Positions 8,482 to 16,806 of a DNA stretch of 64,000 bases are shown here, in pieces. A program made the translations under genes and the position numbers. The stretch spans positions 124,001 through 188,000 of the forward strand of contig NZ_PQSP01000001.1 in NCBI RefSeq assembly GCF_003991585.1, in the 5' to 3' direction. How positions within the stretch are numbered: position 1 is the stretch's first letter; each line of letters begins with the position of its first letter. Below the pieces are notes generated by a model. That model saw only the letters and a list, made by a program, of their open reading frames with translations. It searched no databases and was not told the origin of the DNA. The DNA comes from Saezia sanguinis. Its GTDB lineage: Bacteria; Pseudomonadota; Gammaproteobacteria; Burkholderiales; Burkholderiaceae_C.

Positions 8482-8952
8482 TCATTTTTTCCAGGTGGTG
8501 TAAGGGTTGGCAACCAGATTGGAGTTAAAGTACCTCGGGTCCGAAGAAATTTCTTCGCCAACCCAGCTTGGTTTGTTGAAAGCCTGGTCTTCACTCTTGA
8601 GTTCGACCTCTGCAACGATCAGTCCCTGATTCACGCCAAAGAACTCATCCACTTCCCAGGTGACATCGCCGTCCTTGATTTTGTAGCGCGATTTTTCGAT
8701 GATGGGTTTTTCTGCCAGGTTTTCCAGCATGGCAACACAGTCCGCATGTGGAATTTCATATTCATATTCCATGCGGGTGACGCCTACGGTAATGCCTTTG
8801 ATGGTCAAAAAGGCCTTATCGTCAATCGTGCGGATGCGAACTGTTCTTTCTTTGGCGCTGTTCAAATATCCCTGGCGATAATGCGTGCCTTTTGCGAGCT
8901 TGCGCCATTCATCACCAATTACCAGAAACTTTCTTTCAATTTCCTTTGCCAT
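8482..8952 (-). CDS. CYTH domain protein (class IV cyclase / triphosphatase family)
   Basis: This 156-residue protein opens with the EIERKF signature (residues 4-9) that defines CYTH enzymes. Alternating Arg, Lys and Glu strands that line the triphosphate tunnel follow: VRIRTIDDKAFLTIKG, RMEYEYEIP, IEKSRY, WEVDEF and AEVEL. Characterised single-domain members are inorganic triphosphatases (NE1496, ygiF-like) or, less often, class IV adenylate cyclases. The sequence cannot tell these apart, but triphosphatase is more common. ATG 8952 has AGGTG about 8 bases upstream; a GTG at 8961 gives three more residues. First gene of the probable DASS operon. Confidence 0.88.
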   Translation of the reverse strand: MAKEIERKFLVIGDEWRKLAKGTHYRQGYLNSAKERTVRIRTIDDKAFLTIKGITVGVTRMEYEYEIPHADCVAMLENLAEKPIIEKSRYKIKDGDVTWEVDEFFGVNQGLIVAEVELKSEDQAFNKPSWVGEEISSDPRYFNSNLVANPYTTWKK

Positions 8953-8965
8953 ATTAATCACCTAT

Positions 8966-9108
8966 TAAATTAATATAATCGTGTGCATCATAAAAATAAC
9001 TATTTTCATTATGCAAATAATGTTTTTATCATTTAAATGAATTTTGGCATAAAGGGTGTTTGAATAAAAATCAGCATTTGATATTTCAACCATAAGTCAA
9101 GCTTATGG
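8966..9108 (-). promoter_or_regulatory. AT-rich control region upstream of the CYTH-DASS operon
   Basis: This very AT-rich spacer separates the LysR gene from the CYTH gene. It holds CATTAT-GCAA-ATAATG (9007-9022), the palindrome CATTTAAATG (9030-9039) and CCATAAG/CTTATGG (9090-9096/9102-9108). The first two are plausible operators for the LysR protein encoded just upstream. The third may be the end of the lysR transcript. No clear -35/-10 pair could be fixed. Confidence 0.45.
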
Positions 9109-9191
9109 GTGAAAAACTAAGCAGAAGAGGGCAGCACAGCATGCCGGAGACAAAACGGCATTGCCACATGCCATATGAAACTAAAAGAAAA

Positions 9192-10175
9192 TCAACCGGT
9201 TATCGGTTGGATAGCGGCGAGCATCTGGTCAATGTCGGGATCCTTGAGGTGCGAGCCGGAAACTTCCCTGAGCAGCATGAGAAACTGCAGCGCTGCGACC
9301 GAGAGTTTTTTGTTGGTCTGGTACGTCAGGTAGTAATCCGCATTGACCTGAAATTTTTCTACTGAAATGGGAATCAGCATGCCGCTGGCAATTTCGTCTG
9401 CAACCGCAAGGTGAGGGAGGGCCGTGGCGCCAAAACCGTTGGCAACCAGCCGTTTGGCTGCTTCCAGGCTGCTGATGGTGATCAGGGGGATTGGCTGTTG
9501 CCGTCCTTCTGCATGTTTTTTGAACCAGTCTTCAATTTTGACCCGGGTACGGGTTCCTTTTTCACGCATCACAACAAATGAATGCAAAAATTCATCAATG
9601 GTCAAGGGTCTGTGCAGGTGCAGCAAGGGAGAGTTGGCGCCGACGACGGCTGAATAGGGCTCTCGGTGCAGGAATACCTGCCGGACATGGGTGGTGTTGG
9701 ATACGCGGCCAGCCAGTCCGATGTCTGCTTCCTGGTTGGAGACCCAGTCGACAACCTGTTGCGAATTTCCCATTTTGATTTTGAAGCTGACCAGCGGAAA
9801 GCGTTTGTTAAAGTAGCGCAGGATTTTGGTGAGGTAGTACGTGCCCATAACGGCTGTGGCCGCAATGGTCAGCGAACCTGTCTGCAAATGGTTCAGATCC
9901 TGAAAAACATGGTCTATTTCATCAAAAAGGCTGAACAGGCGCTGCGTATAGGTGTAGAGAATCTTGCCTTCGCTGGTCAGGGAGATTTTTTTGCGGGAAC
10001 GGTCAAATAACGAGACCCGCAGTGAATTTTCCAGCCCCTGAATCTGCAGGCTGACTGCCGGTTGGGTTAAAAATAAAATATGCGCCGCCTGGGTAAAACT
10101 CCCGCTTCTGGCAACATAGTGAAATGTTTTTAAATGCTCCAGATTCATTCGGCTGACTTTATTTTTAAATTCCAT
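9192..10175 (-). CDS. LysR-type transcriptional regulator
   Basis: This 327-residue protein has a typical N-terminal winged HTH: F..VA..GSFTQAA..L..TQPAVS.QI..LE at about residues 19-50. A periplasmic-binding-protein-like effector domain with CysB/CbbR flavour follows from about residue 100. An in-frame ATG at 10148 gives the more usual LysR start (MNLEHLKTF). It is encoded just upstream of, and on the same strand as, the CYTH/DASS/unknown cluster, with palindromic AT-rich DNA between. It is the obvious candidate regulator of that cluster, sensing a small anion or metabolite. The effector is unknown. Confidence 0.9.
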   Translation of the reverse strand: MEFKNKVSRMNLEHLKTFHYVARSGSFTQAAHILFLTQPAVSLQIQGLENSLRVSLFDRSRKKISLTSEGKILYTYTQRLFSLFDEIDHVFQDLNHLQTGSLTIAATAVMGTYYLTKILRYFNKRFPLVSFKIKMGNSQQVVDWVSNQEADIGLAGRVSNTTHVRQVFLHREPYSAVVGANSPLLHLHRPLTIDEFLHSFVVMREKGTRTRVKIEDWFKKHAEGRQQPIPLITISSLEAAKRLVANGFGATALPHLAVADEIASGMLIPISVEKFQVNADYYLTYQTNKKLSVAALQFLMLLREVSGSHLKDPDIDQMLAAIQPITG

Positions 10176-10295
10176 AATTAAAACGATGGTTGATTAAAAT
10201 AAAATAAAACAGCCGCTGCACAGTTGAAGCGCTATTTTTAATGTTTTTATTATTGCCTTAAATGCCAAACAGATCAAATAAAACCGGATGGAGGG

Positions 10296-10918
10296 TCAGG
10301 GGTTGTTCTTTCTGAATGCCGTATACGGATTGATGTTGTAGAGAGGAGTGTGCTTGTCTCCTGGCGGCGGAAATTCTGTATCTGGGATGCTGGTAGCGGT
10401 GTGCCAGATGAAATCCCCCGCTTTTTGATTGGCGTAGAGCAAAATCTCTTTTGTTTTCTCCAGCGTTGTTTGTGGATCAATCCATTCGCGTGCGTGTTCA
10501 GGCGTTAACACAATGGGCCAATGGTCATCAAGATCCATGCTGTTTTGCAGGCTGGTTGTAATGAGGAAAAGGTTGCAAGAGTTCGGGGCATCAGAGAAGC
10601 TGCCGATGCCGGCCAGAAACATGGGTGTCTTTGTTTGCAGGCGGATGTAGCGGGGATCATTTTTTTTGCAGCTTCCTGTCCATTTAAACCAACGGTCAGC
10701 GGGCAGGGCGCAGCAGTTTGATCGCATCAGATGGCGGCATGGTCTGCGTGTGGAGATAGCACTGATGGGTCTTTGAATCGGGCTGTGTATGCCTGGCATC
10801 CAGTTTAGCTTCCATTCCCCAGTACGGCTTTCCATGGTGAATCCTTTTGATTGGCCCTGGAAAAATGACTATGAATCTGTGGTGGGACATTATGCTGTCC
10901 AGCGGGCACGTGTATCAC
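10296..10918 (-). pseudogene. Decayed SRAP (YedK/HMCES-like) gene
   Basis: Pieces of an SOS-response-associated peptidase lie in different frames. The longest frame carries CALPADRWFKW, PMFLAGIGSF, the WPIVLTPEHAREWI segment and the WHTATS histidine. A second frame supplies WGMEAKLDAR and a third supplies a possible HNVPPQ. SRAP proteins need an N-terminal Cys2 (MCGR), an Asn in INAR, a Glu in WxEW and a His. Here no MCGR start is found, the Asn reads Asp, the Glu reads Lys, and only the His remains. Frameshifts plus lost catalytic residues indicate a dead gene. Boundaries are approximate. Confidence 0.65.
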
Positions 10919-11195
10919 CTTAAAAAAGAATCTGAGGTGATGGGTTTGCATTGTCTCCCCGTTGTGCCATTATGTGTACTTATGCTGTTCATCCACATGT
11001 ACGAGTTTGTATATCATATCGGGAAAAATAAATCCGTTTATTCTGTATGACTGTTTCCAGGGTGAACGCGGTAGCGTACATGACGATATGACAACCAGTA
11101 GGGTTTGCAGGCAGTGAAAACGACTGATCAGGGCATACGCTGATGCAACTGCCACAACAAGCATGGCTGTAGCGCTGTGTGATAGACTTTAATTC

Positions 11196-11711
11196 ATGTA
11201 TACATTTGTTGCCCTTCTTCGCGCCGTCAATGTCGGAGGCACTGGCAAGTTGCCGATGAATGCCTTGCGTAGCATGTGTGAGCAGGCCGGCTTCACGAAT
11301 GTGCGCACGTATATCCAATCCGGTAATGTTGTGTTCGACACCGCTTTGCCGGCCAGTGCCGCGAAGCTGGAGCTGGAAGCGCGTTTGAAGGACTACTGTG
11401 GCAAGCTTGTGGGTGTGGTCTTGCGCGATGGCGAGCAGATGCGTAATATCTTGGCGCGTAATCCATTTCCCTATGCTCCTCCTGCAAAGGTTGCCGTCCT
11501 GTTTCTCGATGAAGCACCTGCGCCGGATATTGTCGCAACAGCGAAGGGGCAGGCAGACGAAGAAGTTGTGCTTGGGGCCATGGAGGTTTTCGTTCACTAT
11601 CCGTCCGGCATGGGGCGATCAAAACTCAGGTTGTCCGCAGCCTCTGCTGGAACAGCGCGCAACTTGAACACGGTGGCAAAGCTCGCAGCGATGCTATCAG
11701 GTAAAAACTGA
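11196..11711 (+). CDS. DUF1697 family protein
   Basis: This 171-residue protein matches the DUF1697 family along its length. The family opening FVALLRAVNVGGTGKLPMN is present, then SGNVVF, the central VLFLDEAP strand, and the C-terminal KLRLSAASAGTARNLNTV segment, typical of the R-N-x-x-T ending. The family is widespread, cytosolic and without a defined biochemical role. It stands between the SRAP remnant and a LysR gene, with no operon partner, so context gives no clue to function. The ATG at 11196 matches the family start. Confidence 0.88.
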   Translation: MYTFVALLRAVNVGGTGKLPMNALRSMCEQAGFTNVRTYIQSGNVVFDTALPASAAKLELEARLKDYCGKLVGVVLRDGEQMRNILARNPFPYAPPAKVAVLFLDEAPAPDIVATAKGQADEEVVLGAMEVFVHYPSGMGRSKLRLSAASAGTARNLNTVAKLAAMLSGKN

Positions 11712-11733
11712 CCGGGCGTGTTGCGCTTTGTTG

Positions 11734-12639
11734 TCAGGCCGTGATGATGGCCTGTGGCAGCCACTGGCGGGCCAGCCGCTGTTGCCACCAGGCCAGTGCG
11801 GTGCCATTTTCCCCGGTACGCCAGGCCAGGTAGAACGTTTCATCAGCTTTGGGCTCGGTCACGGTCAGTTCAACCAGTTCTTTGTTATGCAGCGCCTCGG
11901 CAATGCAAGCTCTGGGGATGAAACCGTGCCCAAGCCCGGCTTTTTGCAGTGCAATTTTGTCGGCAAGGCAACTGACGGTGAGTTGAGGCTGTCCATAATA
12001 CAGGCCTGTTGTGCGCAAAGGCAGATGCCGTGCGCTGTCACCGATCACAATGGCGGTGTGTTGCATGAGCTGGTTTTTATGCAATGGCTTTTTTTCCTGT
12101 ATCAGCGGGTGACCTGGAGCAACACAAAAGGCAAACGACAGCGAGCCGACCGGATGCGTTTTATAGCCTCCGCCAGCCGGACCTTCTCCGGCCGCAATCA
12201 CAAGATCGGCGCGGCGTTGCATTAAGGCTTCCCAGGTGCCGGTTAATACCTCATGCTGAAAATGAAGCCGGGTACGGTGTGAAGATGCATTGAACGCACG
12301 AATATCTTCGGTGAAAGCAGCCAGGGGCAGCAGTTCGTCCAGTGTAATGTACAGTTCAATCTCTTCACCTTGCGCCATTTGGTGCAGGCGCGATTCCAGA
12401 TCGTTGGCGGCTGCCAGCAGGCACCGGCCTTCGTGCAGCAGTTCTTCTCCGACCGGGGTCAATGTGACACGGGGACCATTGCGCTCAAAAAACTGAATTC
12501 CCATTTGTTCTTCCAGCTTGGTGACCGTGTAGGATATGGTGGAAGGTACCTTATGCAGTATTTCTGCCGCAGCGGTGAATGAACCCGCGCGGGCAATGGT
12601 ATCAATGGTGTGAATGGCTTCAAGCGTTAAACGTGGCAT
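11734..12639 (-). CDS. LysR-type regulator (YhaJ/DscR-like), divergent to pirin
   Basis: This 301-residue LysR protein has an N-terminal HTH (about residues 5-60: A..GSFTAAAEILHKVPSTISYTV..LE) and a substrate-binding domain. AGGAC lies just ahead of the ATG. It is transcribed divergently from a pirin-family gene, an arrangement well known for YhaJ-YhaK-type pairs, where the LysR protein activates the pirin gene in response to aromatic or electrophilic compounds. The intergenic DNA holds three copies of a TTTTCRATA-type motif. Family and pairing are clear; the inducer is inference only. Confidence 0.88.
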   Translation of the reverse strand: MPRLTLEAIHTIDTIARAGSFTAAAEILHKVPSTISYTVTKLEEQMGIQFFERNGPRVTLTPVGEELLHEGRCLLAAANDLESRLHQMAQGEEIELYITLDELLPLAAFTEDIRAFNASSHRTRLHFQHEVLTGTWEALMQRRADLVIAAGEGPAGGGYKTHPVGSLSFAFCVAPGHPLIQEKKPLHKNQLMQHTAIVIGDSARHLPLRTTGLYYGQPQLTVSCLADKIALQKAGLGHGFIPRACIAEALHNKELVELTVTEPKADETFYLAWRTGENGTALAWWQQRLARQWLPQAIITA

Positions 12640-12651
12640 TTGGATGTCCTA

Positions 12652-12767
12652 TTTTCAATATTTTCGATTATAGCAATGCAAAACACTCGCCGTAGGGTCT
12701 ATTGAAAACGTGAATAATAAGCACATATTAGGTTGATGGTGCTTTCAGTTGATTTTCGATATTTTGA
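12652..12767. promoter_or_regulatory. LysR/pirin divergent control region with repeated motif
   Basis: TTTTCAATA (12652-12660) is repeated inverted as TATTGAAAA (12700-12708) and again as TTTTCGATA (12753-12761). The first and third continue as ATTTT, giving two 15-base near-identical copies about 101 bases apart. They are likely binding sites for the divergent LysR protein. Confidence 0.5.
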
Positions 12768-12826
12768 AATATATTGAATGCAGCGTCACTGAAGCATGAT
12801 TTTCCCCAACGAAAGGAGTTACCAAA

Positions 12827-13546
12827 ATGCTTGAACTACGTAAAGCCAATGAGCGAGGAGTAGCCAACCTGAGCTGGCTTTACTCGCAGCATACATTTTC
12901 ATTCTCTAATTATTATGATCCTAAACAGGTGGGGTTTTCAGACCTGCTGGTGATCAATGATGACAGGGTGAAAGCCGGGAAGGGTTTTGGCACGCATCCG
13001 CACCGGGATATGGAGATTTTCTCTTATGTACTGGAAGGTGCTCTTGAGCATCGGGATTCGATGGGAAATGGTTCTGTCATTAATCCGGGCGATGTTCAGA
13101 TGATGAGTGCCGGCACCGGTATTCTGCACAGTGAAATGAACCCGCAGCAGGACCAGGATGTCCATTTTCTGCAGATCTGGATTGTGCCTGACCGCAAGGG
13201 CGTGACGCCGCGGTATCAGCAGGTGCATTTCAGCGATGAGGAAAAGCGTGGCAAACTGCGTTTGATCATTGCGCCTGATGCGGCAAATGGCGCACTGTCG
13301 GTCTACCAGGATATCCGTGTGTATGCCGGGCTGTTTGATGGTGATGAACAGGCAACACTGAACGTGCCTGAAAACCGTTATGTTTATGTGCATGTTGCCC
13401 GCGGTGAACTGGTGCTAAACGGACAGCACCTGAAAGAAGGTGATGGCGTGCGCATGCGCAACGAACAGCAATTGGCTTTCAGCCACGGCAACAAGGCCGA
13501 AGTGCTGGTATTTGATATGCGCCCCAATGAGCTGCCTGATTTTTAA
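12827..13546 (+). CDS. Pirin family protein (YhaK/YhhW type)
   Basis: This 239-residue bicupin has the pirin metal site FGTHPHRDMEIFSYVLEG (about residues 55-72) and the later SAGTGILHSEMN, which supplies the remaining His and Glu. Pirins of this type include YhhW quercetin 2,3-dioxygenase and YhaK, a stress-responsive protein. AAAGGAG lies at 12812-12818, and a strong intrinsic terminator follows, so it is a single-gene unit. It is transcribed away from its likely LysR regulator. The true substrate is unknown; quercetinase activity is often an in vitro property only. Confidence 0.9.
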   Translation: MLELRKANERGVANLSWLYSQHTFSFSNYYDPKQVGFSDLLVINDDRVKAGKGFGTHPHRDMEIFSYVLEGALEHRDSMGNGSVINPGDVQMMSAGTGILHSEMNPQQDQDVHFLQIWIVPDRKGVTPRYQQVHFSDEEKRGKLRLIIAPDAANGALSVYQDIRVYAGLFDGDEQATLNVPENRYVYVHVARGELVLNGQHLKEGDGVRMRNEQQLAFSHGNKAEVLVFDMRPNELPDF

Positions 13547-13577
13547 TATTGTCTGCCAGGCTTATTGACCTGTGTTC

Positions 13578-13618
13578 CCCCGTCTGCTGAGGTTTGGCAG
13601 GCGGGGTAATTTTTTTGA
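13578..13618 (+). terminator. Intrinsic terminator of pirin gene
   Basis: CCCCGTCTGC (13578-13587) pairs with GCAGGCGGGG (13597-13606), ten pairs with one G-T. The loop has nine bases and TAATTTTTTT follows. Confidence 0.9.
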
Positions 13619-13646
13619 GTATTTTCTTTGGGCGTAGCAGTCGGTT

Positions 13647-14108
13647 TTATGTTTGAAGATGAACAATGGTTTTTTTCTTGTCAGCATGTCCTCTTTCATA
13701 CCCGATGGTAATAGGGACCTGGGCTGCGTCGCCGGCCTGAATCAGAAATGTCACCAAAACCGGCTCTGCCTGAACAAAAAATGGAACAATGGCAATATCC
13801 AGATCGATTAACGCTGTACCGTCTGTATGAATAGGGGTTGGAACATACATCCCGTCACTGGTGATAGAGCCGTGCTCGGCAATGCCGGAAATTGGGTGGC
13901 CGGCAGAAGCAATGTTACAAATGCGTATCTGTTCTGTGGAGGGGTAGATGATGAGACTGATGTAAGTCCATCCGTTGGCGTATTTGTTTGTATTTCCCTG
14001 GTTGATGTAAGGATGGTTTCTGTTTTCGTCACGCTGGTAGAGCCGGAAAACAAGGTAGGCACATATAACGGTGGAGGCAGCAGTTATGGCGGCAAATACC
14101 ATATTCAT
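13647..14108 (-). CDS. Small membrane-anchored protein of unknown function
   Basis: I do not recognise this 153-residue protein. An N-terminal hydrophobic segment (about residues 2-20) ends in basic residues (FRLYQRDENR). A soluble beta-rich domain follows, with hydrophobic alternating strands such as ALIDLDIAIVPFFV and VLVTFLIQAG. A single-pass anchor with a small beta-sandwich domain fits. AAAGG sits 10 bases ahead of the ATG. It is a lone gene convergent with the pirin unit. Composition and start signals support a real gene. Confidence 0.6.
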   Translation of the reverse strand: MNMVFAAITAASTVICAYLVFRLYQRDENRNHPYINQGNTNKYANGWTYISLIIYPSTEQIRICNIASAGHPISGIAEHGSITSDGMYVPTPIHTDGTALIDLDIAIVPFFVQAEPVLVTFLIQAGDAAQVPITIGYERGHADKKKTIVHLQT

Positions 14109-14537
14109 TTCTGAGAGCCTTTCTTTATTGTTTATGTTGGTGTTGTCTCAGACGTAATTACATCATGAAAGTAGGGTTAAGCCAAGCCAGAAAGGGGAAA
14201 TTGGCGGGCAAAATCCTGCCCGGATGCGTTCAATTACAACACTGTTTCGGATGCTTGTGCGTACAGATGATGTGGCAGCCGTTTCAGTCGGGTTTTGCTG
14301 TTACTGGAATAAGAGAGCAAAGCTTTGAATTTAAGACTATTCAAAAGTACTGATACCTTATACTGATGAGGCAGGCTTGCAGGATGGGACTAGCCCGGGT
14401 ATGAGGTATTAGAAAAACGCTTTTGATGCTGTAGCGCAGCCAATATTTCAATGGTGTTTCAGCGTATGTTGGCGGCAGGGAATGATGTATTGCAGATGAG
14501 CGGATTTATCACATCCTGTTTGCAGTGAGGAGTAAAA
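14109..14537. other. Intergenic region, no convincing gene
   Basis: A 62-codon frame at 14165-14353 lacks a start signal and any family-like features. ATACCTTA and TGAGGTAT (around 14348 and 14400) can pair around a small GGGACTAGCCC hairpin. GAGGAG near 14527 serves yjbQ. Nothing else is apparent. Confidence 0.5.
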
Positions 14538-14948
14538 ATGATTCATCAAACAGAGTTTGCCATTCACAGCCCTGGCCAGGGGTTCCATCTGGTGACCAGC
14601 GAAGTTTTACGGCACCTGCCATCTTTGCCGCAAGCCGGCTTGCTTAATTTATTTATTCAGCATACTTCAGCCGCTCTGGCAATCAATGAAAATGCAGACC
14701 GTGCTGTACGGGTTGATTTGCAGCAGATTTTTAATTATCTTGTACGTGAAAACGAGCCTTACTATACACATACGCTGGAAGGGGCGGACGACATGCCCGC
14801 ACACGCCAAATCAATTCTGGTGGGAGCTTCATTGAATATTCCTGTTACACATGGCCGTCTGAATATGGGGACATGGCAAGGCATTTATCTTTGTGAGTTC
14901 AGGCGCCATGCACAGGTGAGGAATCTGGTTGCCACTGTGATCGGTTAA
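14538..14948 (+). CDS. yjbQ: YjbQ family protein (UPF0047)
   Basis: This 136-residue cytosolic protein carries the UPF0047/YjbQ hallmarks: an early L...P....GLLNLFIQHTSAALAINENAD segment, the middle YTHTLEGADDMPAHAKS with the conserved His and Asp cluster, and the ending MGTWQGIYLCEFR. Some members show weak thiamin phosphate synthase activity, hence the annotation secondary thiamine-phosphate synthase; the physiological role is not established. GAGGAG and an A-rich spacer precede the ATG. It is a single gene ending near an inverted repeat. Confidence 0.9.
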   Translation: MIHQTEFAIHSPGQGFHLVTSEVLRHLPSLPQAGLLNLFIQHTSAALAINENADRAVRVDLQQIFNYLVRENEPYYTHTLEGADDMPAHAKSILVGASLNIPVTHGRLNMGTWQGIYLCEFRRHAQVRNLVATVIG

Positions 14949-15010
14949 GCCTGTTGGTTTTTGCTCCGCTGTCTGTGCTGTTGTTCATTTGATCAGCGGA
15001 TTGGAGGAAG

Positions 15011-15036
15011 TAAGCTCCGGGGGGAAATGGAGCTTA
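15011..15036. terminator. Inverted repeat between convergent genes
   Basis: TAAGCTCC (15011-15018) pairs with GGAGCTTA (15029-15036), a perfect 8-bp stem between the 3' ends of yjbQ (+) and the DUF3892 gene (-). The T run is weak on both strands. Confidence 0.45.
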
Positions 15037-15040
15037 TAAA

Positions 15041-15382
15041 TCACAGTTCAGTGATATTTCCTAAATCATCCTGACTGCCTTCGTTAGAGATGTTCACATA
15101 ATTTTCAGCGCCATCAGTTGAAATGAGGTAAACGGAGTTCTCGACATCAAAAGAGAAATTCGAGAGGTTCATGGAAATAGTTGCAATGGCCTGTCCATGC
15201 AAAATGGCCTTCACAATCTCATCACGTGAAACAATCATGCCGGGCGGAAGACGTATCAGGTGGTTGGCTTTCAAGACGCCGGTCATGTTTGCATTGACCA
15301 GACAGTGGACCACTGCGTAGAGGATCTTTTTCTTGTCGGCCTCATACTTGACGGCTGAAATGTAATAGATTGGATCTTTCAT
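15041..15382 (-). CDS. DUF3892 family small protein
   Basis: This 113-residue protein resembles DUF3892. It opens IYYISAVKYEADKKKI, followed by strands and the SRDEIVKAILHG helix, then a short beta hairpin ending SVYLISTDGAENY. The family is small, cytosolic and without known function; members often sit alone or in accessory regions. I chose ATG 15382, which has AAAGGAAAC just upstream, over the longer frame that opens with an unlikely 21-residue extension. Convergent with yjbQ. Confidence 0.65.
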   Translation of the reverse strand: MKDPIYYISAVKYEADKKKILYAVVHCLVNANMTGVLKANHLIRLPPGMIVSRDEIVKAILHGQAIATISMNLSNFSFDVENSVYLISTDGAENYVNISNEGSQDDLGNITEL

Positions 15383-15553
15383 AGAGTTTCCTTTTGGGCT
15401 AACTTTTCCTTTAAACGGTGATGCTATTTTAGTCCATCTGGGCAAAGATTCATGTTACGGTGACTTTTGTGTGCATGTACCTTTAGGATGTATTGATTAA
15501 GGAAGGATCAGGGGCTTGGCGGATGAGCCCGTAGATGTATGAATCAGCCGATG

Positions 15554-15586
15554 GGTTTAAAAATAAACCGCCTGTTGTGGCGGTTT
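15554..15586 (-). terminator. Terminator of acetyltransferase gene
   Basis: Read on the minus strand, AAACCGCC and GGCGGTTT (15579-15586 and 15565-15572 on plus) form an 8-bp stem with a six-base loop, followed by ATTTTTAAA. The same stem core recurs at 17081 and 17551. Confidence 0.8.
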
Positions 15587-15590
15587 TCAT

Positions 15591-16322
15591 TCAAAGTGGC
15601 TGGCGGCTGGATTTAAGCTCCTTGATTTTTGTGATGGCCTTGTGTATGTCGTCAAAATCAATTTCACCGGAGGATAAAACTTCAAACGGCAGGTCCCACC
15701 ATTTCAGAGAGAGTAGCTCTTTGATCGTATCATCATTAAAGCGGCGCTTGATCACTTTGGCAGGTACCCCGCCGACGATGGCATAGGCAGGTACATTTTT
15801 GGTGACGATGGCATGTGCGCCTATGATGGCACCATCTCCAATGGAAACGCCAGGTTTGATCATGGCCCGGGCACCGATCCAGACGTCGTTGCCGATGGTG
15901 CAGCTTAACCGGGTTTTATATTTGTAGATTTTTTTTCTTGCCGAAACGTTAGGTTCGATTTCATCAATGGTGTATTGGAACGGATGGGTTGACATCCACG
16001 TGGTCGGATGCGGTATTGGCCCCAACTGAACAGATGATGCAATGGAGCAATATTTTCCAATAGTCGAGTTTGCGCGAATATAAGTTCCCGGGCGTATATA
16101 GGTATAGTCTCCGATTCTGACATTTTTCTCAATGCTGCACCCCTCGGAAATGGATACATTTTTGCCAAGGGCTATTCCTTCAATGTTGGAATAAACAATC
16201 TTGAGATTTTTGGCCTCCAGCAATTTAATTTCGGCCTGTAATTTCTGGATGGTTTTTAAAAGCACATCATTGGCAATCTCTTTATTGCCGTTTTCTTTAT
16301 TTTTTGTTGCATTTCTAAGCAT
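15591..16322 (-). CDS. Hexapeptide-repeat acetyltransferase (XAT/CatB-like) with N-terminal coiled coil
   Basis: This 243-residue protein has left-handed beta-helix hexapeptide repeats from about residue 55 (IGKNVSI..., [13 protein letters not shown]) and the xenobiotic-acetyltransferase loop with [12 protein letters not shown] holding the catalytic His. [13 protein letters not shown] and [13 protein letters not shown] follow, then the typical C-terminal [10 protein letters not shown]. Acetyl-CoA is the likely donor; the acceptor could be a sugar (O-antigen or capsule type) or a drug. About 50 charged, helical N-terminal residues are an unusual addition. ATG 16322 has AGGAG upstream; the longer frame (to 16526) opens with sequence unlike the family. 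No glycan cluster surrounds it. Confidence 0.87.
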   Translation of the reverse strand: MLRNATKNKENGNKEIANDVLLKTIQKLQAEIKLLEAKNLKIVYSNIEGIALGKNVSISEGCSIEKNVRIGDYTYIRPGTYIRANSTIGKYCSIASSVQLGPIPHPTTWMSTHPFQYTIDEIEPNVSARKKIYKYKTRLSCTIGNDVWIGARAMIKPGVSIGDGAIIGAHAIVTKNVPAYAIVGGVPAKVIKRRFNDDTIKELLSLKWWDLPFEVLSSGEIDFDDIHKAITKIKELKSSRQPL

Positions 16323-16806
16323 GTTGAATGTCTCCTGGTCTGATAGGCTGTGAGCAGTTTGCCGGTAAAAACCTGAGAAGTCCGCTTTGCAGCATTTTCG
16401 GGTTGGCGGGGTATTGCCGCGCGATATTAGCATTTCGCCTAAAAATGGCGGTGCGATAGTGTGGATAGGCCGGATTGCAAAATGGATTGGTTCCGATTGT
16501 GAACCGGCAGCTTTGGGCAGCGTCATTACCCGGTAACTGTTACTGCCGCCCTTTACTTTGTTTATATTGCAGCACTTTGGGTCATTTGCATGCCGAAAAT
16601 GGCCGCAATCGCAGATAAAGGCAATAAAGTTGTGCTCAGTTCCTCTTTTTTGTCTACCCCATCAACTGAAGGTGATGCGTACTGTGGCGTATAAGAGATA
16701 GATTTTTCGAGGCAGAAGTTGGTAAGACCAGAATGCTAGTCAGCTACAAAGACGTTTGTCCCTCATTGTTCATCATCCGCATAGTATAGAGAGGTACGTG
16801 GGGCGT
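16323..16806. other. Intergenic region, no gene seen
   Basis: No start-signal-bearing ORF, tRNA or clear repeat is visible. It should hold divergent promoters for the acetyltransferase and the small CPCQ gene, but no confident -35/-10 pair can be chosen. Confidence 0.45.

Noticed and set aside
14165-14353. 62-codon ORF in the yjbQ upstream region
   Set aside because: No ribosome binding site, unusual composition, no paralogue, and it lies in a region with small hairpins.
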